64,000 nt of DNA from DASRDU01 sp035560235 (GTDB lineage: Bacteria; Acidobacteriota; Blastocatellia; RBC074), in the NCBI GenBank assembly GCA_035560235.1, contig DATMAG010000107.1, forward strand, positions 1 to 64,000. Direction: 5' to 3'. Both the position numbers and the translations under genes were made by a program. Every line of letters starts with the position of its first letter. The stretch's first letter is position 1. Of the stretch, positions 18,190 through 26,970 are shown piece by piece. A model generated the notes under the pieces. It was given only the letters and a program-made list of their open reading frames with translations, made no database searches and was not told the origin of the DNA.

Positions 18190-21096
18190 ATGTCGAACCA
18201 ACAGCGTGCGAGTTTGATTGGCAGATTCAGCATCATCGCTCTCTCGCTCTGCTTGTCATTTCTGTTGAGTGCCGTCGCGCTGGCGCAGACTCAGATGGCG
18301 GCCAACAGCACAGCGAAACCCGCAGCTTCAGGCCACGAGAAAAAGAGCGGTACTCACGCTGCTCCCGAAGCCGCGTCCGGCAGGGCAACCACTGCGAACC
18401 TGGCGGAAGAGAGCCGGAAACCAGCGCGTGCCGTCATCGTGCGCAACGTGACGGTGAAGCGCGAAGGCGATGATCTGCTGGCCACCATCGACCTGGATGG
18501 TCAGGCATCATTCAATCACTTCACGCTCACTGATCCGAACCGCGTGGTCGTGGATGTCAGAAAGGCCACCAACCTCGCCACGCCGCTGCTCAGCCTCGGA
18601 CAGAACGGCATCGAGCGCGTGCGCACAGGCCATTTTCAGGGCAATGTCCGCATCGTCTTCGACACGAGTTCGGCCCGGCGTTATCAGATCAGCCGCGAAG
18701 GCTCTCAGATCATCGTGCGCTTCACCGGCAAGGCCGAGGGCATTCATCGCGACTCAGCCGAGAGCGCAGCCAGATTGGCCAGCCTCGGAGCGCCTGCCAA
18801 AGCGGTGAAGCCCGAGCCGGTCAAATCCGATGTGGCCAAAGCTGATTCAGCCAGACCGTCAACCGTCACTGCGGCAGCACAGCCGACTCCTGCGACGGAA
18901 AAGAAACCGCAGGCTTCAGCGAAACCTGCCGCCCCGAATCAGCCGGTGGTGAAACCGGAGCCGAAGCCCTCCGTTGCAAAGGCCGAAGCTCAGCCGGAAG
19001 CCGCAAAACCGCCAGTCGCAAAGACCGAAGCGGCCAGGCCTCAGGCGACGAAGCCTGAAACAAAGATCGCGGCTGCGCCTGCAGCCGTCTCACAGGTGAG
19101 TGGCAAGGGCGGCGAGCCAAAGGCAGCCAGACCTGAAGCCACGCCGAAAGCGGCTGAGAAGCCTGTCACAACGGCCTCCGCCGCGCCGCAGCCGACTTCG
19201 CCTGAATCGAAGGTTCTCCCGTTCGCAGCCGGATCAGAAAGAGCACGCATCGAAGCAAATCCGAAACCGGCGAAGGAAAATAAAGAGAAGGCGACCCCCG
19301 CAGCGGCCAGCCGCACACGAATGACTGCCGAACTGCCTGAGGTCAGAGTCGAGCCGAAGCCGGTCGTCGCAGAGCAGAAGGCTCAGCCCAAACCGGCAGC
19401 ACCGGGCGCGGCTGAACCGAAACCGGTCGCAACGCCGAAGCCTGTCTCCGTGCCTGCGACCGTGAATCAGAAAAACGAGACTGTGGCTGAAAACATCAAA
19501 CCGCAGGCCAGCGTTCCGGTCAGCACGCCGCAGCCGAAACTCGCGCCGACGCCCGCGCCGGTTTCAACGCCGACACCAGCGCCCGCACCTGTCAGCACTC
19601 CGGCACCGCGCCCGACTGACAAACCCGCGCCGGTCTTCAATGCGAACGATTACAAGAAGGAAGGCTTCCTGGGCGAGCCGATCAAGCTCGACCTGAAATC
19701 GGTGGACATTCGCGAAGTGCTGCGCTTCATCGCAGACACCTACAAGGTCAACTTCGTCGTTGACAAATCGGTCAGCGATTCAGTGCCGGTGACAGTGAGC
19801 GTCGAGGAGGTGCCGTGGAACCAGGCGCTCGATGCGCTGCTCAAGTCCAACCGGCTCGGCATTCAGGTTGAAGGCAACATTCTGCGTGTGATGGCGCAGA
19901 CGGCGATTGCCGAAGAGGATGAAAATCGCCGCAAGCAGCGCGAAGCGCAGTTGCAGGCGGCTCCGCTCGTGACCGAGCTGGTGCGCCTGAATTACGCCCG
20001 CGCCTTTATGGGCGGCGATTCCGGTGGCGGCGGTGGCAGCAGCTCAGGTTCCGGTGGCGGCGGGGGCGGCGCCAAAGGCGGACTCGAAGCCGTCATCAAG
20101 AGCCGGCTTTCGGCGCGCGGCACGATTGAGCCGGATTCGCGCACCAACACGCTGGTGATTACTGACGTGCCTGAAAACATTGCGATCATCAAGGATATGA
20201 TTCGCAAGCTCGACGTGCCGGAGCCGCAGGTTGAAATCGAGGCGCGCATTGTGATCGCCAACCGCAACTTCGCGCGCGATCTGGGCGTGCAGCTGGGAGC
20301 TGTTGTGATTGGCAACAAGGTCGGGACCAATGGTGCCGGAGCTTTCAGCACCTTCCCCAATCCTCCTGGCCCGACAGTGCCATCCGGCAGCGGCGGTTCA
20401 GGCAGCGGTGGCTCGGGCAGCGGCTCAGGGAGCAGCAATGGCGGTCTGTTTGGTACTGTCTCAGATACCCTGCGCGCCGCCGGTGCCAACTCGGTGCTGG
20501 GGCTGACGACGGGTCTGATCGGCACCGCTCAGATTACAGCCATTCTTTCAGCGGCTGAAAGCAAGGGCAACATCAAGACGATCTCGACGCCGCGCATCAC
20601 GGCACAGAACAATCAGCGGGCCAACATCGTCAACGGTGTGCAGATTCCGGTGCAGACTGAAACCAACAACACCGTCACGGTCAGCTTCGTTACAGCGGCG
20701 CTCAGGCTTGAGATCACGCCGCAGATCACCTCGCTTGGCACGGTGATGCTGCACGTGATTGCCGAGAACAACTCGGTCAACCTGGCCATTGCGACCAGAA
20801 GCGCGCCGGGCATCAACACGCAGCGCGCCGAGACTCAGGTGCTCGTGCCCGACGGCGGCACGACCATCATCGGCGGCATCAACATTGAAACCGAAAGCAA
20901 CGCGCAGCAGCGGACGCCGGGCGTGTCACGCATCCCGGGTCTGGGCGAGTTGTTCAAGCGCCGCACCGTGCAGCGGTCGAACGATGAAATTCTCTTCTTC
21001 ATCACGCCGCGCATTTACAAGACGCTGGACACTCCGACGATGACTTCGAGCAACGAGGCGGGTGCCTCATCACTGGCTCCGGCTGGAAAAAACTGA
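18190..21096 (+). CDS. pilQ: Type IV pilus secretin PilQ with AMIN domain and very long Pro/Ala/Lys linker
   Basis: A 968-residue outer-membrane secretin, longer than usual (about 650-750). Order: signal peptide (cleavage after VALAQ), AMIN domain about 83-180 (binds peptidoglycan or septal glycan), a roughly 290-residue Lys/Pro/Ala-rich tract (about 190-485), secretin N0-like domain (LDLKSVDIREVLRFIADTYK, about 499-518), N1-type domains broken by Gly/Ser runs (near 612-632 and 735-752), and the secretin pore (about 793-943; VPDGGTTIIGGI, IPGLGELFKRR). The start is the ATG at 18190, behind AGGAGG and giving a signal peptide; an in-frame GTG at 18064 touching the pilP stop is less likely. Confidence 0.92.
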   Translation: MSNQQRASLIGRFSIIALSLCLSFLLSAVALAQTQMAANSTAKPAASGHEKKSGTHAAPEAASGRATTANLAEESRKPARAVIVRNVTVKREGDDLLATIDLDGQASFNHFTLTDPNRVVVDVRKATNLATPLLSLGQNGIERVRTGHFQGNVRIVFDTSSARRYQISREGSQIIVRFTGKAEGIHRDSAESAARLASLGAPAKAVKPEPVKSDVAKADSARPSTVTAAAQPTPATEKKPQASAKPAAPNQPVVKPEPKPSVAKAEAQPEAAKPPVAKTEAARPQATKPETKIAAAPAAVSQVSGKGGEPKAARPEATPKAAEKPVTTASAAPQPTSPESKVLPFAAGSERARIEANPKPAKENKEKATPAAASRTRMTAELPEVRVEPKPVVAEQKAQPKPAAPGAAEPKPVATPKPVSVPATVNQKNETVAENIKPQASVPVSTPQPKLAPTPAPVSTPTPAPAPVSTPAPRPTDKPAPVFNANDYKKEGFLGEPIKLDLKSVDIREVLRFIADTYKVNFVVDKSVSDSVPVTVSVEEVPWNQALDALLKSNRLGIQVEGNILRVMAQTAIAEEDENRRKQREAQLQAAPLVTELVRLNYARAFMGGDSGGGGGSSSGSGGGGGGAKGGLEAVIKSRLSARGTIEPDSRTNTLVITDVPENIAIIKDMIRKLDVPEPQVEIEARIVIANRNFARDLGVQLGAVVIGNKVGTNGAGAFSTFPNPPGPTVPSGSGGSGSGGSGSGSGSSNGGLFGTVSDTLRAAGANSVLGLTTGLIGTAQITAILSAAESKGNIKTISTPRITAQNNQRANIVNGVQIPVQTETNNTVTVSFVTAALRLEITPQITSLGTVMLHVIAENNSVNLAIATRSAPGINTQRAETQVLVPDGGTTIIGGINIETESNAQQRTPGVSRIPGLGELFKRRTVQRSNDEILFFITPRIYKTLDTPTMTSSNEAGASSLAPAGKN

Positions 21097-21105
21097 AACC
21101 CGTGT

Positions 21106-21191
21106 CCGGGAGGTCAGACTGCGATTGAAGAAGCGGGCCGATGACAGCAGAATATTGCTGCCGGAATCGCCCTCCGCAGTCTGACCTCCGG
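21106..21191. repeat. Nested inverted repeat after pilQ
   Basis: AGGTCAGACTGCG at 21111-21123 pairs with CGCAGTCTGACCT at 21175-21187, extended by CCGG on the outside with one bulged base (21106-21191). Inside the loop CAGCA/TGCTG forms a smaller hairpin. It begins ten bases past the pilQ stop and lacks a U-tract, so it may be an mRNA stabiliser or processing site before the roadblock gene rather than a terminator. Confidence 0.6.
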
Positions 21192-21250
21192 CAGTCACGA
21201 CAGCACGCGACAGGCCGACAGCGTGTCGCACCTTTTCTGAGGAACAGCAG

Positions 21251-21610
21251 GTGTTCGCAGGTTTGTTACAGCAGATCATCGAGCGGGTCGAAGGCGCACA
21301 GTCGGCTGCCATTATGGGACTCGACGGAATGCTCGTCGAACGCACGGGGCGTGAGCATTACGACGAACTCGATGTGATCGCGGCTGAATATGCCAGTCTG
21401 CTCCGCACGACGATCAGAACCGCCGGGGACACCGAACTCGGTGAGTTGTGGGAAATGATCGTGGCGGCAGAGCAGGCGACGCTGATGCTCAGAGTACTCA
21501 GCCCTGAATACTTTCTGCTGCTGCTGCTCGCGCCGGACGCCAACTTGGGCCGCGCGCGCTTTGAAATGCGCAAGGCGCAGCTGATCCTCGAACATGAGTT
21601 TGTTATGTAG
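21251..21610 (+). CDS. Roadblock/LC7-domain protein (MglB-like)
   Basis: A 119-residue single roadblock/LC7 domain: MFAGLLQQIIERVEGAQSAA, then IMGLDGMLVERT, an amphipathic helix (LDVIAAEYASLLRTT), and strands ending YFLLLLLAPDANLGRARFEMRKA. Members such as MglB regulate small Ras-like GTPases and set pilus polarity in Myxococcus. No mglA-type GTPase is in the window. The start is GTG at 21251 after GAGGAAC. It follows pilQ by 154 bases, past a structured element, and ends in a terminator, so it is likely the last gene of the pil transcript. Confidence 0.82.
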   Translation: MFAGLLQQIIERVEGAQSAAIMGLDGMLVERTGREHYDELDVIAAEYASLLRTTIRTAGDTELGELWEMIVAAEQATLMLRVLSPEYFLLLLLAPDANLGRARFEMRKAQLILEHEFVM

Positions 21611-21645
21611 CCCGGCGTCGCCCGTTGCCGCTGCCCGCCAGGCTT

Positions 21646-21678
21646 AAAGCCATTGCACGAATCTGCAGTGGCTTTTTT
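21646..21678 (+). terminator. Rho-independent terminator after the roadblock gene
   Basis: AAAGCCATTGCA (21646-21657) pairs with TGCAGTGGCTTT (21664-21675), one mismatch, with a six-base loop and a run of six T. It ends the pilM-to-roadblock transcript 35 bases past the stop. Confidence 0.85.
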
Positions 21679-21900
21679 CTCGTCACTCTGCCCGGTCAGA
21701 AATCAGGTCAGTTCCGTCTGACTGACCTGACGTAACGTTTCAGATTGCCCGTTTCAGCGCACGCTCAGACAAAAGCTGCTCCTCCCGGAATGCCGGTTTC
21801 CGGCAGTTTCAGCCGCCCTGGCTTTCAGATTGAAGTGATAGTGAGCGAAATGACAGTCCGGCGAAAACAGGAAGAGGGCGCAACCCTTGCAGGCCTGAAC

Positions 21901-21916
21901 TGGCACCTGAATTGCT
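21901..21916 (+). promoter_or_regulatory. Sigma-54-type promoter for the minor pilin genes
   Basis: TGGCAC at 21901-21906 and TTGCT at 21912-21916 give GG-N10-GC (GG 21902-21903, GC 21914-21915), close to the consensus TGGCACG-N4-TTGCW. Transcription should start near 21927, about 90 bases before the first pilin gene. Sigma-54 control of pilin genes is known in Pseudomonas and other bacteria. The gap 21611-22018 otherwise holds only the terminator. Confidence 0.7.
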
Positions 21917-22018
21917 CCCGTGAAAGTGATGACAAGGTGATGCAGGCAGACTGACTGATCCGGCAGGTCAGTCAGCTCAACCCCGTCAGGTCTGCGATGG
22001 CTTATTTGGAGGATGGCA

Positions 22019-22627
22019 ATGAGAAGTGAGCATGGGTTCTCCATGATGGAGCTCGTGACAGTATGTGCAATCATCAGTGTTATGGCCACAGTGGCCGTGC
22101 CAGGAGTGATGCGCTCGCTCAGAACGCAGCGCCTCACCTCCGGCGCGCAACAGGTCGCCCAGGCGCTGCAGTCAGCGAAATTTGAAGCCATCCGGACCAA
22201 CAACCGCGCCCAGATTATCTTCGACACGACCAGTCAGACCCTCCAGCTCGTCACCTGGTCCGGCGCAACTTCCACGGCAGCAACGGCGGTCGCGCTGCCT
22301 TCGGAAGTGCAGTTTGCCAGTCTGCCATCGAATATGACCGCTCCATCGGTCATCACCTCTGCGGCAGCCAACGCTGCAGCCATTCCCGGACAGGAATCAG
22401 ATTCCCGGGCAGCGGTCTCTTTCCCGCTCAGTTCGGGCAGCCGGGTGGCGACCTTCACGACACGCGGGATGCCGGGAAAGACTGACGGGACAAACATTGA
22501 TCCGGGAACTGTCAACTGGGTTCATCTGACCAACAGCGTGGGAGAAAGAATGATTGTGACCATTACCAGCGCCGGCAGTATCCAGATCTGGCGCTGGAAT
22601 TCAGCTTCCTCACAGTGGATGAATTGA
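22019..22627 (+). CDS. Prepilin-type N-terminal cleavage/methylation protein, FimT/GspH-like minor pilin
   Basis: A 202-residue minor pseudopilin. A short leader ends at Gly, followed by FSMMELVTVCAIISVMATVAVPG: the prepilin peptidase site with Phe+1 and Glu+5, then the hydrophobic helix. The conserved region SAKFEAIRTNNRAQIIFD is typical of FimT/GspH. The start is the ATG at 22019, six bases after GGAGG; an ATG at 22013 abuts that site. It probably helps start pilus assembly with the three genes that follow. First gene behind a sigma-54-type promoter. Confidence 0.88.
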   Translation: MRSEHGFSMMELVTVCAIISVMATVAVPGVMRSLRTQRLTSGAQQVAQALQSAKFEAIRTNNRAQIIFDTTSQTLQLVTWSGATSTAATAVALPSEVQFASLPSNMTAPSVITSAAANAAAIPGQESDSRAAVSFPLSSGSRVATFTTRGMPGKTDGTNIDPGTVNWVHLTNSVGERMIVTITSAGSIQIWRWNSASSQWMN

Positions 22628-22665
22628 GCGCAGGTGTCGGCATCAGCCCTGCGAACAGGTGTGTT

Positions 22666-23214
22666 ATGAAAAGAATTCCGGGACCAGGGAAAGCCAGTCA
22701 TTCAGCCGCCGGTTTCACCATGGTTGAGGTCATCGTGGCTTCGCTGATTACGCTGATCGGTCTGCTCAGCGTGGTGCAGCTCTTTCTGCTCGGCGCGCTC
22801 TACAACAAAAGCTCGAAACAGACCACGCTGGCCACGATGCTGGCGCAGCGCAAGCTGGAACAACTGCTGGCGCTGCCGCTCAATCACGCTGATCTGCAAT
22901 ACAACGGCTCGCTGGATGCCAATAACCTGCCGGTCAATGGCACGACGGAAAATTACTATCTCGATCACGACCGCCCCGGTCACCAGGGTACCGGACAGAT
23001 CAGCCTGACTCCGTTCTATTCCGGCCAGCAGCCCAGCTACACCGTCACCTGGGTTGTCCTGGCTGATGCAGCCAGTCCGCCGATGAACGGCCTGCGGCGC
23101 ATCATCGTGCGAGCTGCCGCGACGCACGCCGGGATGGAAGGCAGCGGCATCAGTACGAGTCTGGTCGCGCCTGAAGTGGCACAGATCGGCACCATCCGCA
23201 CGCCCCCGCAATAA
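22666..23214 (+). CDS. PilV-like minor pilin
   Basis: A 182-residue pseudopilin: a basic leader ending AAG, then FTMVEVIVASLITLIGLLSV (Phe+1, Glu+5). Next comes LATMLAQRKLEQLLALPL, usual for PilV/GspI types. The start is the ATG at 22666 (MKRIPGPGK) after AGGTG. An in-frame ATG at 22615 overlapping the previous gene would give an implausible 34-residue leader. Gap to the FimT-like gene is 38 bases; it belongs to the same minor pilin operon and would be processed by a prepilin peptidase encoded elsewhere. Confidence 0.85.
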   Translation: MKRIPGPGKASHSAAGFTMVEVIVASLITLIGLLSVVQLFLLGALYNKSSKQTTLATMLAQRKLEQLLALPLNHADLQYNGSLDANNLPVNGTTENYYLDHDRPGHQGTGQISLTPFYSGQQPSYTVTWVVLADAASPPMNGLRRIIVRAAATHAGMEGSGISTSLVAPEVAQIGTIRTPPQ

Positions 23215-23263
23215 GGACTTCGGCTGGGGACAGACGGGCAGAAAGAGACAACGGGTGACGACT

Positions 23264-24238
23264 ATGAGAGCAGGAATGAAACAACGGGGCTTCAGTCTGG
23301 TTGAACTGATGGTCGCCACGACCCTGACCGTCGGGCTGACGGGAGCCGTCTTTTTCATGTTCAATAAGAATCTGGATTCATCTCAGGTCGAGCGCGCCAA
23401 CACTGATCTTCAGCAGAATTTCCGTGCCGCGATGGATCTGATCAGCCGCGATATTCAGGCCGCCGGAGCCGGAATGCCGCAGTTTCTCGGCCCGCTGGCC
23501 GGACAGGATGGCGGCACGGACGGCAACGGAAACCCGCTGCCCGACGAGATTCTGATTCTCTATGGCAATCCGAATTTCCCCTCGCTGACCGTCAATGGCC
23601 CGGTGAGCAGCAGCACCGCCTCCTTTGTCGCGCAGACTCCGGCAGGCGGCTCTGCGCCCACTTTTACCAATGGTAAAAATTACGTTCTTTATACGGTGTC
23701 ACAAGCCGGGGCGATAGTGTCTGACAGCACTGATGCGGCTGAGTTCAGCGTCTTCACTCTCAATTCGCAATCCGCAGTGAGCGGCGGCACACAGTTGACG
23801 CCAAAAGCCACGCCGAACGTGACGACGCCCGCCTGGTCGAACATTTCGAACTTCCCCAGTTCTCCGACGCTGCGTGTGGTCGAGCTTGATGAACTTATCC
23901 ATTACCGGCTCAATACTGCCACCAGCACGCTACAGCGCAGTCGCAACGGCGGCGCGTGGGTGGATGTCGCACGGGGCATTACCGATCTGCAGTTTCAGTA
24001 TCGGATGGAACCAGTGGACACGAGCGTGAGTCCGCCGACCTTCACGCAGACGCTGGTCAGTCAGCCCGGCACTGCTGCGAATAACAACCGGGCGCTGATC
24101 CGTTCTGTCCTGATCACCCTGACCGGACAAACGCAACTGTCGCGCACCGGTGACAACCTGGGGCAGCGCAGGATTTCACAGACGGTCGAAGTTACCCCGC
24201 GCAATCTGGTTCTGCCCGGCTTTGTGCCGAATCGCTGA
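23264..24238 (+). CDS. PilW-like minor pilin
   Basis: A 324-residue pseudopilin: leader MRAGMKQRG, then FSLVELMVATTLTVGLTGAVFF. A NTDLQQNFRAAMDLISRDIQAAGAG segment (split near residues 45-68) is typical of PilW/GspJ, and the C-terminal half contains the ITDLQFQYRM and RSVLITLTGQTQ strands. The start is uncertain: ATG at 23264 with GGTGA upstream is preferred; GTG at 23255 and ATG at 23276 are possible. It lies 49 bases after the PilV-like gene. Confidence 0.85.
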   Translation: MRAGMKQRGFSLVELMVATTLTVGLTGAVFFMFNKNLDSSQVERANTDLQQNFRAAMDLISRDIQAAGAGMPQFLGPLAGQDGGTDGNGNPLPDEILILYGNPNFPSLTVNGPVSSSTASFVAQTPAGGSAPTFTNGKNYVLYTVSQAGAIVSDSTDAAEFSVFTLNSQSAVSGGTQLTPKATPNVTTPAWSNISNFPSSPTLRVVELDELIHYRLNTATSTLQRSRNGGAWVDVARGITDLQFQYRMEPVDTSVSPPTFTQTLVSQPGTAANNNRALIRSVLITLTGQTQLSRTGDNLGQRRISQTVEVTPRNLVLPGFVPNR

Positions 24239-24303
24239 AGGGCCGTTCAATAAACAGCACGGGTTATTTCATCCTGCCCATCAATCCTGACAGGAGCATC
24301 GAG

Positions 24304-26256
24304 ATGATCAGGCGTAAGTGCAAAGACAGCAGAAAACAAAAGAGTGAGCGCGGCTTTGCGATGGTTGTGGCCATGATGGCGCTGACGCTGCTGACCGCGA
24401 TGGGACTGGCCGTCGTCTTCGCCTCTTCGGGCGACATCGTGATTACCGGCCACTTCCGGCGCAACGAGCAGGCATTCTTCGCCGCCGAAGCCGGAATCGG
24501 CCTCGCGCGTGAGTCGTTGCGCCTCGCGCTGAATCAGGCCATTCTGGACAGCGCCAATGCCGTTAAAGGCACTATTACTCTGCCGGCTGTTGGCCAGCCC
24601 TTCGATGACAGCCAGATTACCAGCATTCTGACCGCGTCAGATCTGACCTCGCAAAACGGAGCGCCAATTACCAATGCGCTCAACGCGGTGCAGGCACGCT
24701 CATCCGGGTTCGGGAATAACGGCAGCTTCAGTGTGACTTACACGCTGGCGCAGTCCGGCTCACCCGTCGTGGGCGGACATACCTGGGTCGGCGGTGTGCA
24801 GCAGCCACCGGCCACCGTCACGATGCGGTATCGGTATACGATCACCTCAACCGGAGCCAACACCGCAGACAGCAACACACCCTTTCGTTCGCAGGCGCAG
24901 ACGACCGAAACCGGTTACATCAACGTGACGCTCAACACCAGCGCGCAAAGCACGATCAATCGCGCCTTCAGCTCCTTCGGCACTTTCCTGAACCGCTGGA
25001 ACGGCAGTTCAGTCTGGGCGTCAGGAACCTTTCGCGGCCCGGTTCACGTCAATACCAGGCATCGCTTTAGCTCAGGCAATGCCGTGACCTTCACTGATAC
25101 GGTCACTCAGGTTGATTCGCAGTACGATTACAACAGCTCGTCTTACAATGTCAGTAACCAGAACCGAACCGGGCTGACCTTTCAAAGCACCTTTACGAGA
25201 GTCGATTCCTACCCGCTGCCACAGAACGTTTACGCGCAGGAACTGGCTGTTCTCAACTCAACCGGGCTGCCTGACGGAACCTTCACCCTGTCGCAACCCA
25301 CGGCACTGCAACTCAACAGCAATCTGCGTTCGGCCAGCAACGCCGCGCCTGGCCTGAACGGAGCGCAGATCAATAATGGCGTGTATGTGCCTTCATCGAA
25401 TGGAACCAGCGTCAGCGGCGGCGGGATTTATGTCAAAGGCAATGCTGACGAGATCACGCTGTCAGTCAGCGGCAGCAGCCAGATCTATACAATCAGGCAG
25501 GGAACCACGACCACGACTGTGACCATTACGCCGCCTGCGGGCAGCTCAGCCGGATCAACAACGATTGCGAGCGGCGGCAACTCCACGACATTCTCAGGCG
25601 TGCCCTGGGACAGAACCAGTCCCGACACATCACAGCAGAAACCAGGAGTTTCACTCTTTGTCAGTGGCAATATCTCCAGCCTGCACGGCCCGGCAGCCGT
25701 CAGCGGCGTTACCCCGGCGGCAGTCGCAGCCAAAACGGCAGTGACCATCACCTCGACCGGTGACATCACGGTCACCGGTGATCTGAAATACGAGAATCCG
25801 ACTGTCAATATGGATGGCACCTCAGCAGCCAACTGGCAGAGCGCCGAAAATGTCCTGGGGATCTTTACCAATTCCGGCAAAATCAAGTGGGTTCCCAACG
25901 CCACTTACACGGGCAGCAACAAGAGCATCACGGTTGATGCCGCGATGGTGGCTTTCAATGAAGCCGCACTCAGCAGCGATTCCACACTGAGTACCGGCGG
26001 GTGGGAAACCGACTGCTCAGAGTGCAACTCGAATACCGTCGTCACGCTGCGGGGGAGTCGTGTGGTCTCGAAGGGATTGCCCATTTCGGGTTCTTACAAA
26101 AGCGTCAACCGCTATTTCGATCCGCGCTTTGCGGGGGGAGCCATGGCGCCGCCATTCTTCCCGGTCACACAGTTGAACCTGAACTCGCCAACCATCAGTT
26201 TCTGGACAAGCGGCGTGGCCACGGAGTCGAATACCTGGCAGCGAATTACAAACTGA
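24304..26256 (+). CDS. PilX-like pilus assembly protein, large
   Basis: A 650-residue protein. The N-terminus (SERGFAMVVAMMALTLLTAMGLAVV) is a PilX-type helix whose Gly-Phe junction resembles a prepilin site but has no Glu+5. It is followed by GHFRRNEQAFFAAEAGIGLARESL, the PilX N-terminal signature. The rest is Thr/Ser/Asn-rich and beta-structured, with DUF4900-like text (WNGSSVWASGTFRGPVHVNT). It is much longer than PilX proper (about 200), so it may carry an exposed adhesive region. Last gene of the minor pilin cluster; no PilY1 gene follows. Confidence 0.82.
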   Translation: MIRRKCKDSRKQKSERGFAMVVAMMALTLLTAMGLAVVFASSGDIVITGHFRRNEQAFFAAEAGIGLARESLRLALNQAILDSANAVKGTITLPAVGQPFDDSQITSILTASDLTSQNGAPITNALNAVQARSSGFGNNGSFSVTYTLAQSGSPVVGGHTWVGGVQQPPATVTMRYRYTITSTGANTADSNTPFRSQAQTTETGYINVTLNTSAQSTINRAFSSFGTFLNRWNGSSVWASGTFRGPVHVNTRHRFSSGNAVTFTDTVTQVDSQYDYNSSSYNVSNQNRTGLTFQSTFTRVDSYPLPQNVYAQELAVLNSTGLPDGTFTLSQPTALQLNSNLRSASNAAPGLNGAQINNGVYVPSSNGTSVSGGGIYVKGNADEITLSVSGSSQIYTIRQGTTTTTVTITPPAGSSAGSTTIASGGNSTTFSGVPWDRTSPDTSQQKPGVSLFVSGNISSLHGPAAVSGVTPAAVAAKTAVTITSTGDITVTGDLKYENPTVNMDGTSAANWQSAENVLGIFTNSGKIKWVPNATYTGSNKSITVDAAMVAFNEAALSSDSTLSTGGWETDCSECNSNTVVTLRGSRVVSKGLPISGSYKSVNRYFDPRFAGGAMAPPFFPVTQLNLNSPTISFWTSGVATESNTWQRITN

Positions 26257-26289
26257 CGATTGTCGCCTGACCGATGGTAAAAGGCCGCT

Positions 26290-26829
26290 TCAGAGCAACT
26301 CGACCTGCAGTTCAGGCACAGAGTTGAAGGGCGATAAGGCTGCCGTCTCTGAGTCGGCCTGACTGCTGATCGGTTTGAGGGAGAATTCAGGCTGAGTCTG
26401 AGATGTCACTGCTCGCGCCCTGCCCTTGACGCGGGCCGTCTGCTGCTGCGCCTCCAGGGCACGCAGTTTTTCCACATCCTGCTGCATCTCCGGCAACTCC
26501 GCCAGGCAGGAGGTCAGACATTCGATCAGGCGGGCCGGATGAGTCGTCAGCGAATCTGCCAGCCGGTAATAGACCCATAAGCCATCCCTGCGGTCGCTGA
26601 CCAGCCCGGCGCGTTTCAGACAGGCCAGATGCCGCGATACCTTTGGCTGGTTTGTCCCCAGCACTTCAACCAGATGACAGACACAGACCTCTCCTTCACC
26701 TGCCATCAGGTTGAGCAGTCGCAGTCTGGTCTGATCGGCACAAGCCCTGAGCAGATCCGCAAGGCGGAGCGGCGACCGGGAGGCGGGTATTTTCTTTCCC
26801 TGATCTCTGCCGGAACTGTTTGTCTTCAT
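26290..26829 (-). CDS. arsR: ArsR-family metalloregulator
   Basis: A 179-residue winged-helix repressor: RLADLLRACADQTRLRLLNLM, then GEVCVCHLVEVLGTNQPKVSRHLACL. The Cys-Val-Cys of that helix is the classic As(III)/Sb(III) site of ArsR. Recognition helix NQPKVSRHLACLKRAGLV is clear. A long C-terminal tail (about 60 residues, Gln/Ser-rich) goes beyond the family norm of about 110. The start is the ATG at 26829 (MKTNSSGRD); longer frames reach into the promoter. Divergent from arsN2, with a palindromic operator between them. Arsenic release of repression is inferred from the motif and the neighbour. Confidence 0.85.
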   Translation of the reverse strand: MKTNSSGRDQGKKIPASRSPLRLADLLRACADQTRLRLLNLMAGEGEVCVCHLVEVLGTNQPKVSRHLACLKRAGLVSDRRDGLWVYYRLADSLTTHPARLIECLTSCLAELPEMQQDVEKLRALEAQQQTARVKGRARAVTSQTQPEFSLKPISSQADSETAALSPFNSVPELQVELL

Positions 26830-26914
26830 GGCCCTGGCATTATAACCTGACACGGCTGAATTAAAAGACCAGAATGGCTCTGGCACATACAGCAGGCAAC
26901 GAGAGGCCAGTTTA

Positions 26915-26932
26915 TATACGCTCGGACATATA
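26915..26932. promoter_or_regulatory. ArsR-like operator O1
   Basis: TATACG (26915-26920), six bases, CATATA (26927-26932): an inverted repeat with one mismatch, in the arsR-arsN2 divergent region. It closely matches a second copy at 27405-27422. ArsR family operators are AT-rich inverted repeats of this size. Confidence 0.68.
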
Positions 26933-26970
26933 TTATTGAAATCCATGTATCGGGACGGAGGCACGGCACA

